From: Spirochaetia bacterium UBA5368 | GTDB lineage: Bacteria > Spirochaetota > UBA4802 > UBA5368 | DNA: 10,135 nucleotides | Reading direction: 5' to 3' | NCBI GenBank assembly: GCA_002407865.1 | Contig: DHPI01000052.1 | Location: forward strand, 1-10,135 | In this document: positions 1 through 7,338 of the stretch, one piece after another | How the letters are laid out: each line of letters starts with the position of its first letter | Numbering within the stretch: position 1 is the stretch's first letter | Translations under genes and position numbers: made by a program | Notes under the pieces: generated by a model | Told to the model about the DNA's origin: nothing | Seen by the model: the letters and a program-made list of their open reading frames with translations, nothing else | Databases searched by the model: none

Positions 1-40
1 AGAGGGCCGTGATCAGAACGAATCCACAATAACGATTGAA

Positions 41-1720
41 ATGACAGATACAATTAAGAACAAATTATCGAAAAATTTTGAGGTCCCTGAACTTGGAGCG
101 ATTGACCTGAGAGAAGCGGAAAAGATTGCGAATGAGGATGTGTTGCTCCTTAACGAGGACGATCTGATAGAAGAACTCGAGGATTTTGATCTGGTGCCCC
201 TTGAGGGCTTGAATGAAAAAAAGCAATCCGGAAGCAAAATGACGGGAGCTGAGCCGTATCGTGCTGCTGAAAAGAAGGGTGCGCCGAAGGAAGCGTCGGT
301 ATCTGAAAATGTGGCGCCCTCGTCGGGCGAAGAGGCTCCTGATATTGCAATTAAGTTTGTGCCAGAGGATTCTGTCAATGTAACCAAAAAGGATACGGGG
401 AGAGCAGGCGCCATGCCGGTAAAGAAAGATGAGACATCTTTTGTGGAGGCACAGCGCAAAATCGGTGGTGCCGCATCTGCGAAAAGCGCATCAACGCGGG
501 AAAATATTATGCCGGGAAGTGAAGAAATAAGCTTTGTTGAGGAAACGATCCTGGATTCTGCGGCGGATGTGCCGAAAAAAATTCCTGACAGTCGTGCAAC
601 TGACAGGAGGGATTCGCAGACGTCAATTGAAAAGCCTTCTGAGTTGACAGCCGAAGCGAGGGGTAAAACCGGAATGAACGCTCAAGAGAATGCGCATAAT
701 GTGAACATGTCAGTATCTCGAGAGGAACCGCGGGATCGCCGTCGGATTGAGAAATCTCCGTTGCGCAGCGCACAAAGAGAGCGTATTCCCGACGAGTTAT
801 TGCTTATTGAGACGAACGCCGGGGGGGCCCTTATCATCGATGATGATCTGGTGGATAAAAAAGAATCTGCGGTTGAACCAATTTTTGAAGTCAATGAGCT
901 GGAAAAAATCACTTCGGAAATTGTTGAGGTAATAGAGGGCGAAGCGAAATTGTTGCCAGAGGCGGATTCAGCAGAGGATATGGGAAGTGTCGCCGGCATT
1001 ATGCGCGGCGCGACGCCCGCCTTTGAAGATTTGCTGATAGATCTTGAGGGTGAATACTCGTTTCGTGATGAGGAAATCGATGTAATTGATAACGCATTTG
1101 TCGGTGATGATTATAACCGTTACATTAAATCGATTGACGAGTATGAGACTGTGCGCGGGAAGTCTCAGGTTACAACCGCAGTGGAAATAATCGGCCTTGA
1201 TATGCGTGAAATTAGCGATATAGAGAAAAATTTGTTTTCCCGGGAATATGAGAAAATCAATCTTGATGAAGCGCTCAGGTTTTCACAGGCGGGATATGAT
1301 CAACCACGTCATGATATTGAGATGCTGAAGAATTGTTCGTATCTTGTGCCGCCGAACAGCAATCTTACGCTTGAAGAGAAGAAGAGCATCGAGGCGAATA
1401 TATCATCGCGTTCCGCGGTTGTTTTTGAGGAGGATATAGAGTCCATACGTAGTAAACTGGATGATCTGCGTGGCAAGCATGGGATTGTTTCGAAAGAATC
1501 GGTGCCGGATATCAGCGACAGCGTTATTATCATTGACGATGAAAACGATATCGACAGATTCATAGATAGCATGCCTGCGGAAAAACAGATAAAATTAAAG
1601 AAGTTGTTACAGTATCTGGACGGTCTTTTCGAGAAATTGCCCGAGGATGTCATTAAAAATTTCGCGAATTCCGAATATTTTGAATTATATTCGAAAGTAC
1701 TGAACGACCTGGGTGTATAA
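41..1720 (+). CDS. Acidic, mostly disordered protein of unknown function (5' end may lie outside the window)
   Basis: I do not recognise this family. From the first in-window ATG it has 559 residues, rich in Asp, Glu, Lys and Ser, with no signal peptide or membrane segment, so it is probably cytoplasmic. Residues 1-55 look helical and very acidic (LIEELEDFDL at 42-51). Residues 60-250 are low-complexity linker, with a degenerate repeat: S..EN..P.S.EE at about 86-98 and again at 151-162, each followed by a FV.E element. Residues 255-559 look more ordered, with hydrophobic-acidic strands such as ALIIDDDL (263-270) and VIIIDDEN (495-502). A compact helical C-terminus contains KLLQYLDGLF (521-530) and LPEDVIKNFANSEYF (533-547). 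The frame has no stop between the window edge and the ATG, and no ribosome binding site precedes that ATG, so the gene may begin upstream. The next gene begins one base after its stop, which suggests one operon and a shared job. A scaffold or adaptor role is possible but unproven. Confidence 0.75.
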   Translation: MTDTIKNKLSKNFEVPELGAIDLREAEKIANEDVLLLNEDDLIEELEDFDLVPLEGLNEKKQSGSKMTGAEPYRAAEKKGAPKEASVSENVAPSSGEEAPDIAIKFVPEDSVNVTKKDTGRAGAMPVKKDETSFVEAQRKIGGAASAKSASTRENIMPGSEEISFVEETILDSAADVPKKIPDSRATDRRDSQTSIEKPSELTAEARGKTGMNAQENAHNVNMSVSREEPRDRRRIEKSPLRSAQRERIPDELLLIETNAGGALIIDDDLVDKKESAVEPIFEVNELEKITSEIVEVIEGEAKLLPEADSAEDMGSVAGIMRGATPAFEDLLIDLEGEYSFRDEEIDVIDNAFVGDDYNRYIKSIDEYETVRGKSQVTTAVEIIGLDMREISDIEKNLFSREYEKINLDEALRFSQAGYDQPRHDIEMLKNCSYLVPPNSNLTLEEKKSIEANISSRSAVVFEEDIESIRSKLDDLRGKHGIVSKESVPDISDSVIIIDDENDIDRFIDSMPAEKQIKLKKLLQYLDGLFEKLPEDVIKNFANSEYFELYSKVLNDLGV

Positions 1721-1721
1721 T

Positions 1722-3830
1722 ATGGGGTTGCTTGAAAAAGCGCTGCAGTATAAAAAAGAAATGAACAGCCGGGGCAAGGAAACCCTGATAGATAAAATTC
1801 AGGGTCCGGCGGAAACGGAATTGATGACGGAATTGATGTTTGATGAAATTCCTTCGTATACTCCTCCGGCGGATGCCCGGGAGCGGCATACCGGTGGCGT
1901 GACGGATGTTGCGCCGAAGGATGTACAAAAGCTGGACGGCATAGGGGACGATCTTTTTGAGTTGCCGATAGACATAGATGATGAGCCGGTGATCAATGCT
2001 GATCGGCAACAGGAAAGTGCCGATCCTCATGTGGACGCGTTGGCGACCGATGATTTGCATATAATAGCCGATGACATGGTGCCGCATGAAGATACTATTT
2101 CAGCGGAAGAAACTATATTCGGGCCGGAGGACGAGCCGGTTCTTCCGCCCCGAAAACCGCCTGTACAGACGCAGGGTGATGATGATAACGAAGTAACGTC
2201 AGACAGAGAACATAGTATATCTGAAACTTCCACTGTCCATGCGGAAACGGCCGTGCCAAAACAATCTTCTCCAATTAGTGAGGTGGTTACTGCCTCCGAA
2301 GAATCGATACCATCCGATGTTGCCGACGATGCGCGGGTGAGGGTTGCAGACGATGAAAAAGGCCTAGTCTCGAGGCAAAATAAAAAATTTCATGATTTCA
2401 TGGTTCTTTATGAAATCAGCAAGGAGATTGTAAAAGCTGAAACGCGAAAGTCGCTCTATGATGTGATGCTTTTTTCGATTATGGGCCAGATAGGCGCATC
2501 TTCTTCATCTATCATGGTTCCAGATCCAGATGATGGCGATAAATGGTATATTGCGGATTTCCGTGGAATTTCATTAAAAAACAATCGGTTGCGATTCGAT
2601 CATGCAAGCGGTATTCTGTCGCGTCTGCATGCAAGCAAAACCATACTGGATCTCGATGAATTCAAGGATGTTTCAGAATTACGGGATGAATATTATAAAT
2701 TTATTTCTATCGATACGCGCCTTATAGCGCCATTGCTGTATAATGGGAAAATTCTTGGTGCGATTCTGCTTGGCGAAAAAATCACAATTGGTGATTACAC
2801 CGAACCGGAAAAAGATTTTATTGTTTCAATATGTGAGATTTCCGCGATTGCGTTGAATAATGTCAATGCGATGGAAGACTTGCGCGGGAAGGCTGAGAAG
2901 CGCCGTCACGAAGCCGGTCTGTACGAGGCTATAGACAATTTTAGCTTGGATTTTATTCGTACTGCCGATGATACGCGAATGAAGGAACGTGCCGTAGGAG
3001 CGGTTTCCGAAGCAGGGGGCCTGCGATGTGCAGTATATGTTTTTAATGAGAAGGATGATATTTTCGAGCCATGGGCGGCCGGTGGGCCGGATGACATGGT
3101 GCGCGAACTGATGAATACGCGGATTGCATTGGGTAATCCGTTCGCAGACAGGCTTAATGAGGCTAAACGAGAGGTTTTTTTCGACTCGGCGCGTGATTGT
3201 GAATATATATCTGATGCTTTTGAAGAGTCGATCATCAGTGGAATGTCTGTGGCATGGCTGTTTCCTTTTATAACGGGGGATTCGCTGAGAGGGTTTACCG
3301 CGGTATTTGATATCGATGATCCGATGAATATCAGTGATATTCAGTTTCAGATAAAAAGAATAACGCGCATCGTTTTCGAGCACCTGTACGCCGTTAAAAA
3401 TCTGGAGTTGTCCGATACCCGATATGTTGATTCCATTGAACCGGTGCTGAGACGGATACAGTCTTCGCTTGAAAACGCCGGCAATTTGAAAATACCGCTC
3501 ACACTGGTGATGTTTTCCATTAAGAATTTCAAGAGATATTTTGCGCTGTATGGCGAGAATGACGCAAAGCGGCTGCTTGACGCATGTGATCGGATTATTT
3601 CCGAGCGCCTTGCCGACACGGATTATGCGGTTCGTTTTGATAGAAACAAGATTCTTCTGGTGCTTCCAGGAAAGAACAAGAAATTTGCCGTTCCGCTCGC
3701 GAATACGATACGAAACGAAATAACAGTACAGTTTAAAAAAAAGGAAATGCAGCTTATGCTTGTATATCTTTCCGCCGAGTTTCCTGAAGACGGTGAAGAT
3801 CTTTACAGCCTCCTCGATGCGATAGAATAA
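1722..3830 (+). CDS. GAF-domain signalling protein with a degenerate, probably inactive GGDEF domain
   Basis: This 702-residue protein has no membrane segment and is probably a cytoplasmic sensor or regulator. Residues 1-220 are acidic, proline- and serine-rich linker after a short basic helix (MGLLEKALQYKKEM). A GAF domain spans about 222-385, with the typical sequence RLIAPLLYNGKILGAILLGE at 333-352. After a charged linker helix comes a weaker, GAF-like region at about 400-560. The C-terminus (565-702) follows the order of a GGDEF domain: LTLVMFSIKNFKRYFALYG (593-611), RFDRNKILLVLPG (638-650), then a final LYSLLDAIE. Where active diguanylate cyclases carry GG[D/E]EF this protein has DRNKI, and the usual metal-binding Asp of the DxDxFK region is replaced (SIKNFK), so cyclic-di-GMP synthesis is not expected. 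The ATG at 1722 is preferred to an in-frame GTG at 1713 because a partial Shine-Dalgarno (GGGTG) lies at 1711-1715; it sits one base after the preceding stop, which fits translational coupling. Confidence 0.85.
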   Translation: MGLLEKALQYKKEMNSRGKETLIDKIQGPAETELMTELMFDEIPSYTPPADARERHTGGVTDVAPKDVQKLDGIGDDLFELPIDIDDEPVINADRQQESADPHVDALATDDLHIIADDMVPHEDTISAEETIFGPEDEPVLPPRKPPVQTQGDDDNEVTSDREHSISETSTVHAETAVPKQSSPISEVVTASEESIPSDVADDARVRVADDEKGLVSRQNKKFHDFMVLYEISKEIVKAETRKSLYDVMLFSIMGQIGASSSSIMVPDPDDGDKWYIADFRGISLKNNRLRFDHASGILSRLHASKTILDLDEFKDVSELRDEYYKFISIDTRLIAPLLYNGKILGAILLGEKITIGDYTEPEKDFIVSICEISAIALNNVNAMEDLRGKAEKRRHEAGLYEAIDNFSLDFIRTADDTRMKERAVGAVSEAGGLRCAVYVFNEKDDIFEPWAAGGPDDMVRELMNTRIALGNPFADRLNEAKREVFFDSARDCEYISDAFEESIISGMSVAWLFPFITGDSLRGFTAVFDIDDPMNISDIQFQIKRITRIVFEHLYAVKNLELSDTRYVDSIEPVLRRIQSSLENAGNLKIPLTLVMFSIKNFKRYFALYGENDAKRLLDACDRIISERLADTDYAVRFDRNKILLVLPGKNKKFAVPLANTIRNEITVQFKKKEMQLMLVYLSAEFPEDGEDLYSLLDAIE

Positions 3831-3834
3831 TTTT

Positions 3835-4788
3835 TTATCTGATCAATACTCCCGGGTTTACGGGAGTACCGTCTTTTCTTACCTCGAAATGGAGATGCGG
3901 GCCGGTTGTTCTTCCCGTATTTCCCGATATCCCGATTATCTCACCGGCTTCGACATTATCGCCAATATGTCGAAGCGTGGAATTCAAGTGGCCGTAATAG
4001 GTGTAATAATCATGCGAATGCCTGAGAACAATGAGTTTACCGTATCCGCCGTTGTAGCCGCTGAATACGACTTTACCCGCGCGGGCGGCATGTATTTTGG
4101 TGCCGACGGGGCAGGCAAGATCGATCCCCTTGTGAAATTCCAGTTTATTGTCAAAAGGGTCCTTTCTGTGCCCAAAGCCGGATGTTTTCCTGGCGTAGCG
4201 CAGCGGATTTGAAAATCCGGTGCCGAGAAAGAGGGACCTTTCAAGGCTTGTAACCTCGGCGCACGGCACGAAAATATACTCCTGTAACGATTCATCCCCA
4301 GTGTTTACTCGCGCGATATAGCTTCTGCCGACATTAAATTTTCTGGCAATGTCGTCGATGCTCTCCCCGCTTTTGACCCTGTACAGTATGCCGCGCATAT
4401 TGGGTATGTATATTGTTTTTCCTGATGCGACCTCTCCCGGTGAAGAGAGTGAATTAATCGTCATGAGCGTATCGATGTTCAATGATGTACGGGTAAGTAT
4501 AATCCAGAATGAATCTTTTTTTGTCGCCCGGTATTTATAAAATTTCAATTGTGGCAGAAGCCCCGGATCTCGCCGGCTTTTTATGATGTATATTGATTTT
4601 CTGACATCCCCCCTGATTTCGGCGATCTGACGGTTTGATATTTCTATCGAGGCAAGATTCTCGATGCGTTCAGATGAAAATACCGTTTCCGCGAAGCAGA
4701 GAGAAAAGAGAAATATTTGAAACTGTATGAATAAAAAAAACGCGTACCTGATCAAATTGTTTCGCATGATAGTAACATTCGTATACAT
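3835..4788 (-). CDS. Secreted LysM / M23 (LytM-type) peptidoglycan endopeptidase
   Basis: A 317-residue exported murein hydrolase of peptidase family M23, which in active members cleaves peptide cross-links of peptidoglycan using one zinc ion. Residues 8-34 form a signal peptide: MRNNLIR, a long hydrophobic stretch, then a likely cut near CFA-ET. A divergent LysM-like segment (about 84-130, ending GKTIYIPN) and a clearer LysM (about 134-175, YRVKSGESIDDIARKFNV) should bind glycan. The catalytic domain (about 190-317) keeps the zinc and active-site residues: H219 and D223 in HKGID, H267 in YGHL, and H298/H300 in HLHFE, plus the usual SGFGHRKDPF lead-in, so it is expected to be active. The start is uncertain: ATG at 4788 or the ATG seven codons later (4767, which gives the neater signal peptide), neither with a clear Shine-Dalgarno. 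It is divergent from the 268-residue gene next to the bactofilin, which fits a role in cell-wall shaping or turnover. Confidence 0.93.
   Translation of the reverse strand: MYTNVTIMRNNLIRYAFFLFIQFQIFLFSLCFAETVFSSERIENLASIEISNRQIAEIRGDVRKSIYIIKSRRDPGLLPQLKFYKYRATKKDSFWIILTRTSLNIDTLMTINSLSSPGEVASGKTIYIPNMRGILYRVKSGESIDDIARKFNVGRSYIARVNTGDESLQEYIFVPCAEVTSLERSLFLGTGFSNPLRYARKTSGFGHRKDPFDNKLEFHKGIDLACPVGTKIHAARAGKVVFSGYNGGYGKLIVLRHSHDYYTYYGHLNSTLRHIGDNVEAGEIIGISGNTGRTTGPHLHFEVRKDGTPVNPGVLIR
3847..3881 (+). terminator. Possible weak terminator for the GAF gene
   Basis: An 8-bp perfect stem (TACTCCCG / CGGGAGTA, 3847-3854 and 3861-3868) with a 6-base loop is followed on the + strand by CCGTCTTTTCTT. 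It lies 16 bases past the GAF gene's stop but inside the 3' end of the convergent peptidase gene. The T-run is interrupted and offset from the stem, so the call is tentative; the hairpin may simply be coding sequence. Confidence 0.3.
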
Positions 4789-4813
4789 TCAGTAGACATA
4801 ATCCGCATATATA

Positions 4814-4828
4814 ATAATTCGGAATTAT
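4814..4828. promoter_or_regulatory. Perfect palindrome, candidate operator in a divergent intergenic region
   Basis: ATAATTC-G-GAATTAT is a perfect 7-bp inverted repeat around one central base. It lies upstream of the M23 gene. On the - strand it falls between a poor -35 candidate (TTCAAG, 4832-4837) and a -10 candidate (TATATA, 4809-4814), where a repressor could block polymerase. The sequence is AT-rich, so chance is possible. No regulator gene is visible in the window. Confidence 0.3.
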
Positions 4829-4882
4829 CACTTGAATAATAAAGGGGAAAATTGTAACATATCGGCCGCAAATATTTAACAG

Positions 4883-4911
4883 TTGACCGATGTTATCTAA
4901 ATAAATATTAT
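4883..4911 (+). promoter_or_regulatory. Sigma-70-type promoter for the 268-residue gene
   Basis: TTGACC (4883-4888) and TATTAT (4906-4911) each match the consensus at five of six bases and are separated by exactly 17 bases. Transcription would start near 4918, leaving a leader of only about 13 bases before the ATG at 4931. The ribosome binding site TAGGA (4918-4922) would then lie at the very start of the message. Confidence 0.5.
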
Positions 4912-4930
4912 CGCGTGTAGGATTTGGAAT

Positions 4931-5737
4931 ATGCAGAAAAATGGATTTGTAAGCGATGCGAGTATGGATGAAAAAAAAGAGAAATCGATAAAGATTGTCA
5001 AATCACTCAAACTGCTTGAGGGCGTACTGAAAACATCGCCGGATTCCGCGCAGAGGACGCGGGTAAAAAAAGAAATCGATGATTTAAGGGATATGCTCCA
5101 AAAGATGTATCCGGAAGCCAATCTTGCGGACCTGGAAGACGCGATTTACTCGGATACAATGGTGCGTGTGCATTCCGGCGAAAAACAATTCTCACGCTAC
5201 GAAACGCTCAGGGATATACAGATCGAAACGATATCCCACGCGAAAGGCGACGAAGAAATCAACATCGCAGCGGGTATTATGAAATATTTTGAGGAAAGGA
5301 TCTGGGGAGTAATTGCCGATCAGCATACGAAGCTCGATTTTTCAAATTCGGGCATACGGGATGGGTTGTACAGAAATCTTGACCAGTGCGGAAGATCGCT
5401 GAAAATGTTTATGCAGACTATTTCGGATATTGAGCGGTCGAGATCAACAGAGTATGTCAGCCAATTGCAAATGATGAAGATCAAACAGGGGCGGCTTTTT
5501 CTGATTGATTTGAGTGATTTTTTAAAAAAATCCAGGGAATTCGTTTCAAATCTTGTCTCCGATGCGGAATTCGGGGGCAGTATGGTGTTAAATCCAGCGG
5601 AAGTTGTTACATATGCCGAGTATGAGAAATACAAAGTATTCCAGAACTGGACAATCCTCGATGCATTGAAATATTTGAAAAAATTTATTGTTGAATTTCT
5701 CGGGGTGCTGAACGTTCCCGATCTTAAAAAATCATGA
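4931..5737 (+). CDS. Conserved-looking helical protein of unknown function beside bactofilin
   Basis: I do not recognise this 268-residue protein. It is charged and predicted by eye to be mostly alpha-helical, with no signal peptide or membrane segment, so it is likely cytoplasmic. An N-terminal helical section (about 13-60, rich in Lys and Glu, with VKKEIDDLRDMLQKMYPEA at 45-63) could form a short coiled coil. The middle section (about 85-205) contains FEERIWGVIADQHTKLDF (120-137), and the C-terminus holds YEKYKVFQNWTILDALKYLK (231-250). No catalytic motif stands out. The ATG at 4931 is supported by AGGA at 4919-4922, eight bases upstream. It stands between a divergent M23 peptidase and a downstream bactofilin in the same direction. 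An accessory role in envelope shape is plausible from context only. Confidence 0.85.
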   Translation: MQKNGFVSDASMDEKKEKSIKIVKSLKLLEGVLKTSPDSAQRTRVKKEIDDLRDMLQKMYPEANLADLEDAIYSDTMVRVHSGEKQFSRYETLRDIQIETISHAKGDEEINIAAGIMKYFEERIWGVIADQHTKLDFSNSGIRDGLYRNLDQCGRSLKMFMQTISDIERSRSTEYVSQLQMMKIKQGRLFLIDLSDFLKKSREFVSNLVSDAEFGGSMVLNPAEVVTYAEYEKYKVFQNWTILDALKYLKKFIVEFLGVLNVPDLKKS

Positions 5738-5771
5738 TTTAGTGCATGTACGTTTTGCCGGGGAATTTATA

Positions 5772-5801
5772 TTGACAATATTTTTGGCGGCGTGCTATTT
5801 T
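5772..5801 (+). promoter_or_regulatory. Promoter for the bactofilin-pdxA unit
   Basis: A perfect -35 hexamer TTGACA (5772-5777) is followed after 18 bases by TATTTT (5796-5801). A TG dinucleotide one base upstream (5793-5794) gives an extended -10 of the form TGnTATTTT. Transcription would begin near 5808, leaving a leader of about 95 bases before the bactofilin ATG. Confidence 0.55.
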
Positions 5802-5823
5802 TATCAGGTTCAATAAGAAGGGG

Positions 5824-5859
5824 ATGCCTCGGGCGCCGCGAACCGCGGAATAAGGGCAT
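5824..5859 (+). promoter_or_regulatory. GC-rich hairpin in the bactofilin leader
   Basis: The leader can fold into nested stems: an outer ATGCC / GGCAT pair (5824-5828 with 5855-5859) and an inner CCGCG-AAC-CGCGG hairpin (5836-5848). The rest of this intergenic region (5738-5902) is AT-rich, so the GC-rich island stands out. No T-run follows, so it is not a terminator. It matches no riboswitch class that I recognise. It could affect message stability or translation. Confidence 0.3.
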
Positions 5860-5902
5860 TCAATATCAGCCGGAAATTTTAATGTAAAACGCAGAGGATA
5901 GA

Positions 5903-6328
5903 ATGGCATTAGCAAAGGTCGGTGGCGACATCACGAGTAATTTGATCGGTGAAAATTCGTATTTTTCTGGCAGATTTTTAATAAATGGATCCCTGAGGAT
6001 AGACGGAAGGTTTGAGGGCAGGTATCTCCAGGCCGACCAGTTATACATAGGGCCGACAGGAAAAATCAAGACGAACATAAATGCCGTTTCCGTGATAATC
6101 GAGGGCCTTGTCATAGGCAATATCAATGCATCAAACAGGGTGTTGTTGATGCCGACCGCGAAAATTTATGGCGACATCAAAACACCCGAACTGATTATTC
6201 AGAACGGAGTTATCCTTGAGGGCCGTTGTACTATATCCAACGACCTGAAATCTTCCGCAAAAGACCTGATAGAGTCGGATTACGAGAAGAATAAGATCAT
6301 ACCCGAGGAGTTTCTTGAAAAGGATTGA
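5903..6328 (+). CDS. Bactofilin (cytoskeletal polymer-forming protein)
   Basis: A 141-residue member of the bactofilin (DUF583) family. Bactofilins polymerise without nucleotide into filaments at the inner face of the membrane and position cell-wall enzymes. The core (about 18-112) shows the family's right-handed beta-helix pattern of short strands with glycine turns: FLINGSLRIDGRFEGR (25-40), LYIGPTGKIKTNINA (47-61), VIIEGLVIGNINA (64-76), AKIYGDIKTPELIIQNGVIL (86-105). The N-terminal tail is short, and the C-terminal tail (113-141) is charged and probably disordered. Length is at the usual lower end for the family. ATG 5903 is backed by AGAGGA at 5893-5898. Its 3' end overlaps pdxA by 14 bases. 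The nearby LysM/M23 peptidase and 268-residue protein suggest a cell-shape neighbourhood, as M23 enzymes are known bactofilin partners elsewhere. Confidence 0.93.
   Translation: MALAKVGGDITSNLIGENSYFSGRFLINGSLRIDGRFEGRYLQADQLYIGPTGKIKTNINAVSVIIEGLVIGNINASNRVLLMPTAKIYGDIKTPELIIQNGVILEGRCTISNDLKSSAKDLIESDYEKNKIIPEEFLEKD
6305..6310 (+). promoter_or_regulatory. Ribosome binding site that fixes the TTG start of pdxA
   Basis: GAGGAG ends four bases before the TTG at 6315, inside the final codons of the bactofilin gene. No ATG or GTG lies in frame between it and the conserved GDPAGIGPE motif, so TTG is the best-supported start. Confidence 0.7.
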
Positions 6329-7316
6329 TTGCCGTCTCGGTATTACCATCGGTGACCCGGCGGGAATCGGTCCCGAGGTCGCCTTGCGAGCGGTGAATGA
6401 CCTTCGTGATGATTCTATCGTACCCGTGATAATCGGGCGTTATGATGTGCTCGAGAGGCATTATGGCGATCTGATCGCGGGGTATTCTCATATTGAAGCC
6501 GGGTTCTCCGCAAAAGAGATTTCCCCGGGCTCGCGTTACATTTTCGACATGCCGCTTCAATTTCCCCTCCCTCAGCCTGGCGCCGGGTCGCGTGATACAG
6601 GCGCCGAGTCGCTTGCGTATATTGACGCCGCGATAGATCTATGGAAGAATGGTCTTGTGGATGGTGTTGTGACGGCGCCGGTGAGCAAGGGATATATTGA
6701 AAAATCAGGATGCAGGTTTACAGGCCACACGGAATATATTGCCGATGCTCTGCACGAACCGTATCCGTATATGATGATGTATTCGCAGCATTATCGCGTA
6801 CTGCTTGTCACAACACACCTTCCGCTTGAGCGCGTGGCCGCAACGATTGACGGTGATATGATTCTGCGCACCATATATGAAGGCCATCGCGCGATTGCGG
6901 CAATCGATGGCGGGAGCGTGCGGATGGCGATAACCGGGCTTGATCCGCATTGCGGCGATGATGGCGCGATCGGAAAATTCGACGCGGAGGTGACGGCCCC
7001 GGCGGTTCGAGCCGCGCGGGAAAAAGGAATAAATATCGAGGGGCCGTTTGCCGCGGATACAATATTTTTGCCGGAGCGCTGGAAACGCTATAATCTGGTT
7101 ATTTCCCATTATCACGATCAGGGTTTAATCCCGTTTAAGATGATGGCGTTTGATTCGGGCGTCAATGTGACGCTGGGCCTTCCAATCGTCCGTACGTCGG
7201 CGGATCACGGTACGGCGTATGATATAGCGGGGAAGCGATCTGCGATGCATACAAGTATGCGTGAGGCCATCGTGCTTGCGAGCAGACTCGTCGCCGCGAG
7301 GAGGCCGCAGGAATAA
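6315..7316 (+). CDS. pdxA: 4-hydroxythreonine-4-phosphate dehydrogenase
   Basis: PdxA oxidises 4-phosphohydroxy-L-threonine with NAD(P). The product decarboxylates and feeds PdxJ in the DXP-dependent route to pyridoxal phosphate, in the cytoplasm. The 333-residue length is typical. Recognisable family blocks in order are: GITIGDPAGIGPE near the N-terminus (9-21), GHTEYIAD mid-protein, TTHLPLERVA, TGLDPHCGDDGAIG, GPFAADTIF, YHDQGLIPFKMMAFDSGVN and the C-terminal TSADHGTAYDIAGK. The histidines of THLPL, LDPHCGD and YHDQGL match the three metal-ligand positions of the characterised enzyme, so it should be active. Translation starts at TTG, overlapping the bactofilin gene by 14 bases, so it is probably coupled to it, although the two functions are unrelated. 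A paralogue acting on phospho-erythronate (PdxA2 type) is an alternative, but its usual DUF1537 partner is absent here. No terminator is evident after the stop, which lies 22 bases from the convergent lipoprotein gene. Confidence 0.97.
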   Translation: MKRIDCRLGITIGDPAGIGPEVALRAVNDLRDDSIVPVIIGRYDVLERHYGDLIAGYSHIEAGFSAKEISPGSRYIFDMPLQFPLPQPGAGSRDTGAESLAYIDAAIDLWKNGLVDGVVTAPVSKGYIEKSGCRFTGHTEYIADALHEPYPYMMMYSQHYRVLLVTTHLPLERVAATIDGDMILRTIYEGHRAIAAIDGGSVRMAITGLDPHCGDDGAIGKFDAEVTAPAVRAAREKGINIEGPFAADTIFLPERWKRYNLVISHYHDQGLIPFKMMAFDSGVNVTLGLPIVRTSADHGTAYDIAGKRSAMHTSMREAIVLASRLVAARRPQE

Positions 7317-7338
7317 AGCGCGCAGGTCGACAACAGTG

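Noticed and set aside
1713..1721. GTG start for the GAF protein, overlapping the previous stop
   Set aside because: The ATG at 1722 has a better-placed partial Shine-Dalgarno, and its N-terminus (MGLLEKAL) is a more natural beginning.
1653..2087. 144-residue open frame on the - strand
   Set aside because: It lies wholly across two well-supported + strand genes, has a composition typical of an antisense shadow (His/Arg/Ile-rich) and no recognisable domain.
2826..3383. 185-residue open frame on the - strand inside the GAF gene
   Set aside because: Antisense to a protein with clear GAF and GGDEF-like homology; no ribosome binding site or domain supports it.
5729..5740. 12-base perfect palindrome AAATCATGATTT over the stop of the 268-residue gene
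   Set aside because: It is short, AT-rich and without a loop or T-run; it is likely to be chance.
6705..7115. 136-residue open frame antisense to pdxA
   Set aside because: pdxA is unmistakable over this stretch; the antisense frame is a by-product of its codon use.
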